Shown here: piece after piece, positions 25,901-64,000 of the stretch
How the letters are laid out: each line of letters begins with the position of its first letter
How positions within the stretch are numbered: the stretch's first letter is position 1
DNA from: Homarus americanus
Taxonomy: Eukaryota > Arthropoda > Malacostraca > Decapoda > Nephropidae
Length of the DNA stretch: 64,000 nt
Direction of reading: 5' to 3'
Assembly (NCBI RefSeq): GCF_018991925.1
Contig: NW_024742338.1
Coordinates: 4,098,236-4,162,235, forward strand
Position numbers and translations under genes: made by a program
Notes under the pieces: generated by a model
What the model saw: the letters and a program-made list of their open reading frames with translations, nothing else
Database searches by the model: none
What the model was told of the DNA's origin: nothing

Positions 25901-27318
25901 CTGACGACACACTCTGGTGCATCACAGCCTCGTGACGACTCTCGACGGCTGGACGCAAAGGCCTCTGGATGATGTCACTGTTAACGTTGTTTGTTTACGT
26001 CGCCATTATGGGTGTCAGCTTCAGAGTGGGTGACCGTCTACAGTGACTGTAGAGACTGGTACGTTTAATGTACGTTGGTTAGGTTAAGTAACGTCCACGC
26101 GAATTTCCTTGACGAAGACAGTAATGATAATAGTATTACAGTTATCTAGAGTCTGATCTCCGACTCACAGGTGACGATATGTCAGAGACCCAAGACCCGA
26201 TTATGATCCATAAACGTTTCCTATTGAATTAGAATTTGTCAAAAACAGCTCCAATATTTTCATCTTACGGCCAGATCATTGTTATGGTTGAGGCGGAAGA
26301 GAGACCTTCATAATTTTCCCTTATATATATTCTTCCAAAATTCTAAGAAATAACAATAATTTAGTCCAAAATCAATGTAGGAGACAAGGAATTAAATTTG
26401 AGAAATACAGACTAAATATTGTAATAATAATCCGCGGAGTTTTGGTAACAAGACTAACGAGGATAAACGAACCTGAAGCTTCTACCCATTATGGCGAGCG
26501 GACACAGGTGACCACAGCCTCACCAGTTACCCTTGTTGTGCACCTGTATACCTGATCTTATTACAGTGTTACAATTGTCTGGTCACCCTTGTACAGCTCA
26601 GCGTTACCACTATACCATAATGCCATAGCCATCATGTGTGCGGTTGTTCCTGTACAAAAGTTACAGTCACAGAAAGTACTATGTACAATGAAAGACAAAA
26701 GTCGTGTCGTGAAATTTGGTGAAAACATATGTCGAAGGGGTAAACTTTTGGTGAGCTCTGCCTTGTGGTAGGGGGCTCTCATAATGTTTCACGAGTTATA
26801 TTTAATCTTCGGACAAAACCACGACACGACTTTGGTCTTTGATTGTACACACACACACACTCATTAGTACACAATTAATGATGTTAGTGAGTGAAGGAAT
26901 AATTGACTACGCCCAACACAGGAGGTGATCGTGTTTGTAGGAGTACCCATCCCTCCACGAGTCTAGCAGTATCCTCAGCGGGTGTGCCTCTCCCTACACA
27001 CTAGGCTGACCATCCACACCATTAACAGGTAAATTTCAATACACAATGATCTTCATTTAGAAATATAACTAATTTCTTTATGTGAGTTTCTTTCCTCATG
27101 GTAATGCATTTTCTTCTTTGTTGTTCTTCATTATCCATACAAATAATTTTATACTTGACCTAATATTCTATGGTAATACTGATATTTTTCCATTAATACA
27201 GTGTCAAGACGCACCACTCATCATAACACAATATAATACTTTCACTGTCACACACACTTGATAATACTGTCACTATCACTGATGCGTCACTATCACTGTA
27301 CCAGCAGCATTAGAGTCA
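25901..27318. other. Intergenic DNA downstream of the receptor gene, possibly its 3' UTR near 27318
   Basis: No gene recognised. A short internal repeat of CACTATCACTG lies just past the stop codon (27240-27300). No clear polyadenylation signal for the minus-strand gene was identified, so the transcript end is unknown. Confidence 0.45.
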
Positions 27319-63774
<36,456 letters not shown>

Positions 63775-63799
63775 CTGAGGAGGAGAGACCGGTGTTAAG

Positions 63800-64000
63800 A
63801 GTATTAGAACTTAATCTAACTTAACCTAAATTGAACTAAACTAAAATTTTTAACCTAAACTAACTAACCTAACTTAATCTAACTTAACTTAATCTACCTT
63901 ATTTGACCTAACTTAACTAAACTTAGCCTAAATTAACTTAACCATACTTAATATAAACTAACTCAACCAACCAAACTTAACATAACTTAACCTTAACCTA
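63800..64000. repeat. Degenerate CTTAACCTAA array
   Basis: About 20 variable AACTTAACCT/AACCTAACTT units, telomere-like and decayed, running off the window end. Confidence 0.88.

Overview
The window looks like genomic DNA of an animal, most probably an arthropod and plausibly a decapod crustacean. This is inferred from TTAGG/CCTAA-type repeats, fragments of CR1-like and Jockey-like LINEs and of Ty3/gypsy elements, very heavy micro- and minisatellite content, and a multi-exon gene with GT-AG introns. There is no prokaryotic gene organisation. Most long open frames are read-through of tandem repeats and are not genes.

The one real protein gene seen runs right to left, from about 63774 to 27319, and continues beyond the right end of the window. 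Ten exons can be joined by splice sites and by phase. They encode the end of an EGF-like/Cys-rich ectodomain, all seven transmembrane segments of a class C orphan GPCR of the GPR158/GPR179 (Drosophila smog) family, a coiled coil, and a long cytoplasmic tail. The tail has a 58-codon glutamine tract, a 24-residue tandem repeat with LRKS motifs and a VTV C-terminus. Six exons hold small frame slips. In nearly every one the reading is restored by adding back bases in or beside short homopolymers, so assembly or sequencing indels are more likely than a dead gene.

Left part (1-27000): a Ty3/gypsy remnant in which the protease is joined to the distal integrase tail, followed by a 569-bp LTR. A 3.3-kb satellite of about 185-bp hairpin-rich monomers begins right at the LTR edge. 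Next come a second LTR-like segment, a decayed CR1-like LINE, an uninterrupted (AC)335 tract, and 9-11.3 kb of consecutive G- or C-rich minisatellites. After these lie a 5'-truncated Jockey-like LINE with one in-frame stop, a 1-kb G-rich tract, and further minisatellites of 20/40, 35, 26 and 23 bp.

Right part (27300-64000): the introns of the receptor gene, largely made of tandem repeats. The largest is a 2.8-kb array of a 20-bp pyrimidine-rich unit. Two SINE-like elements, a LINE tail converted into a 21-bp array and a mariner-type MITE also lie here.

The most unusual pattern is at the exon edges. At five of the ten exons the flanking intron carries tandem copies, mostly decayed, of the exon/intron boundary itself, including decoy donors or acceptors.
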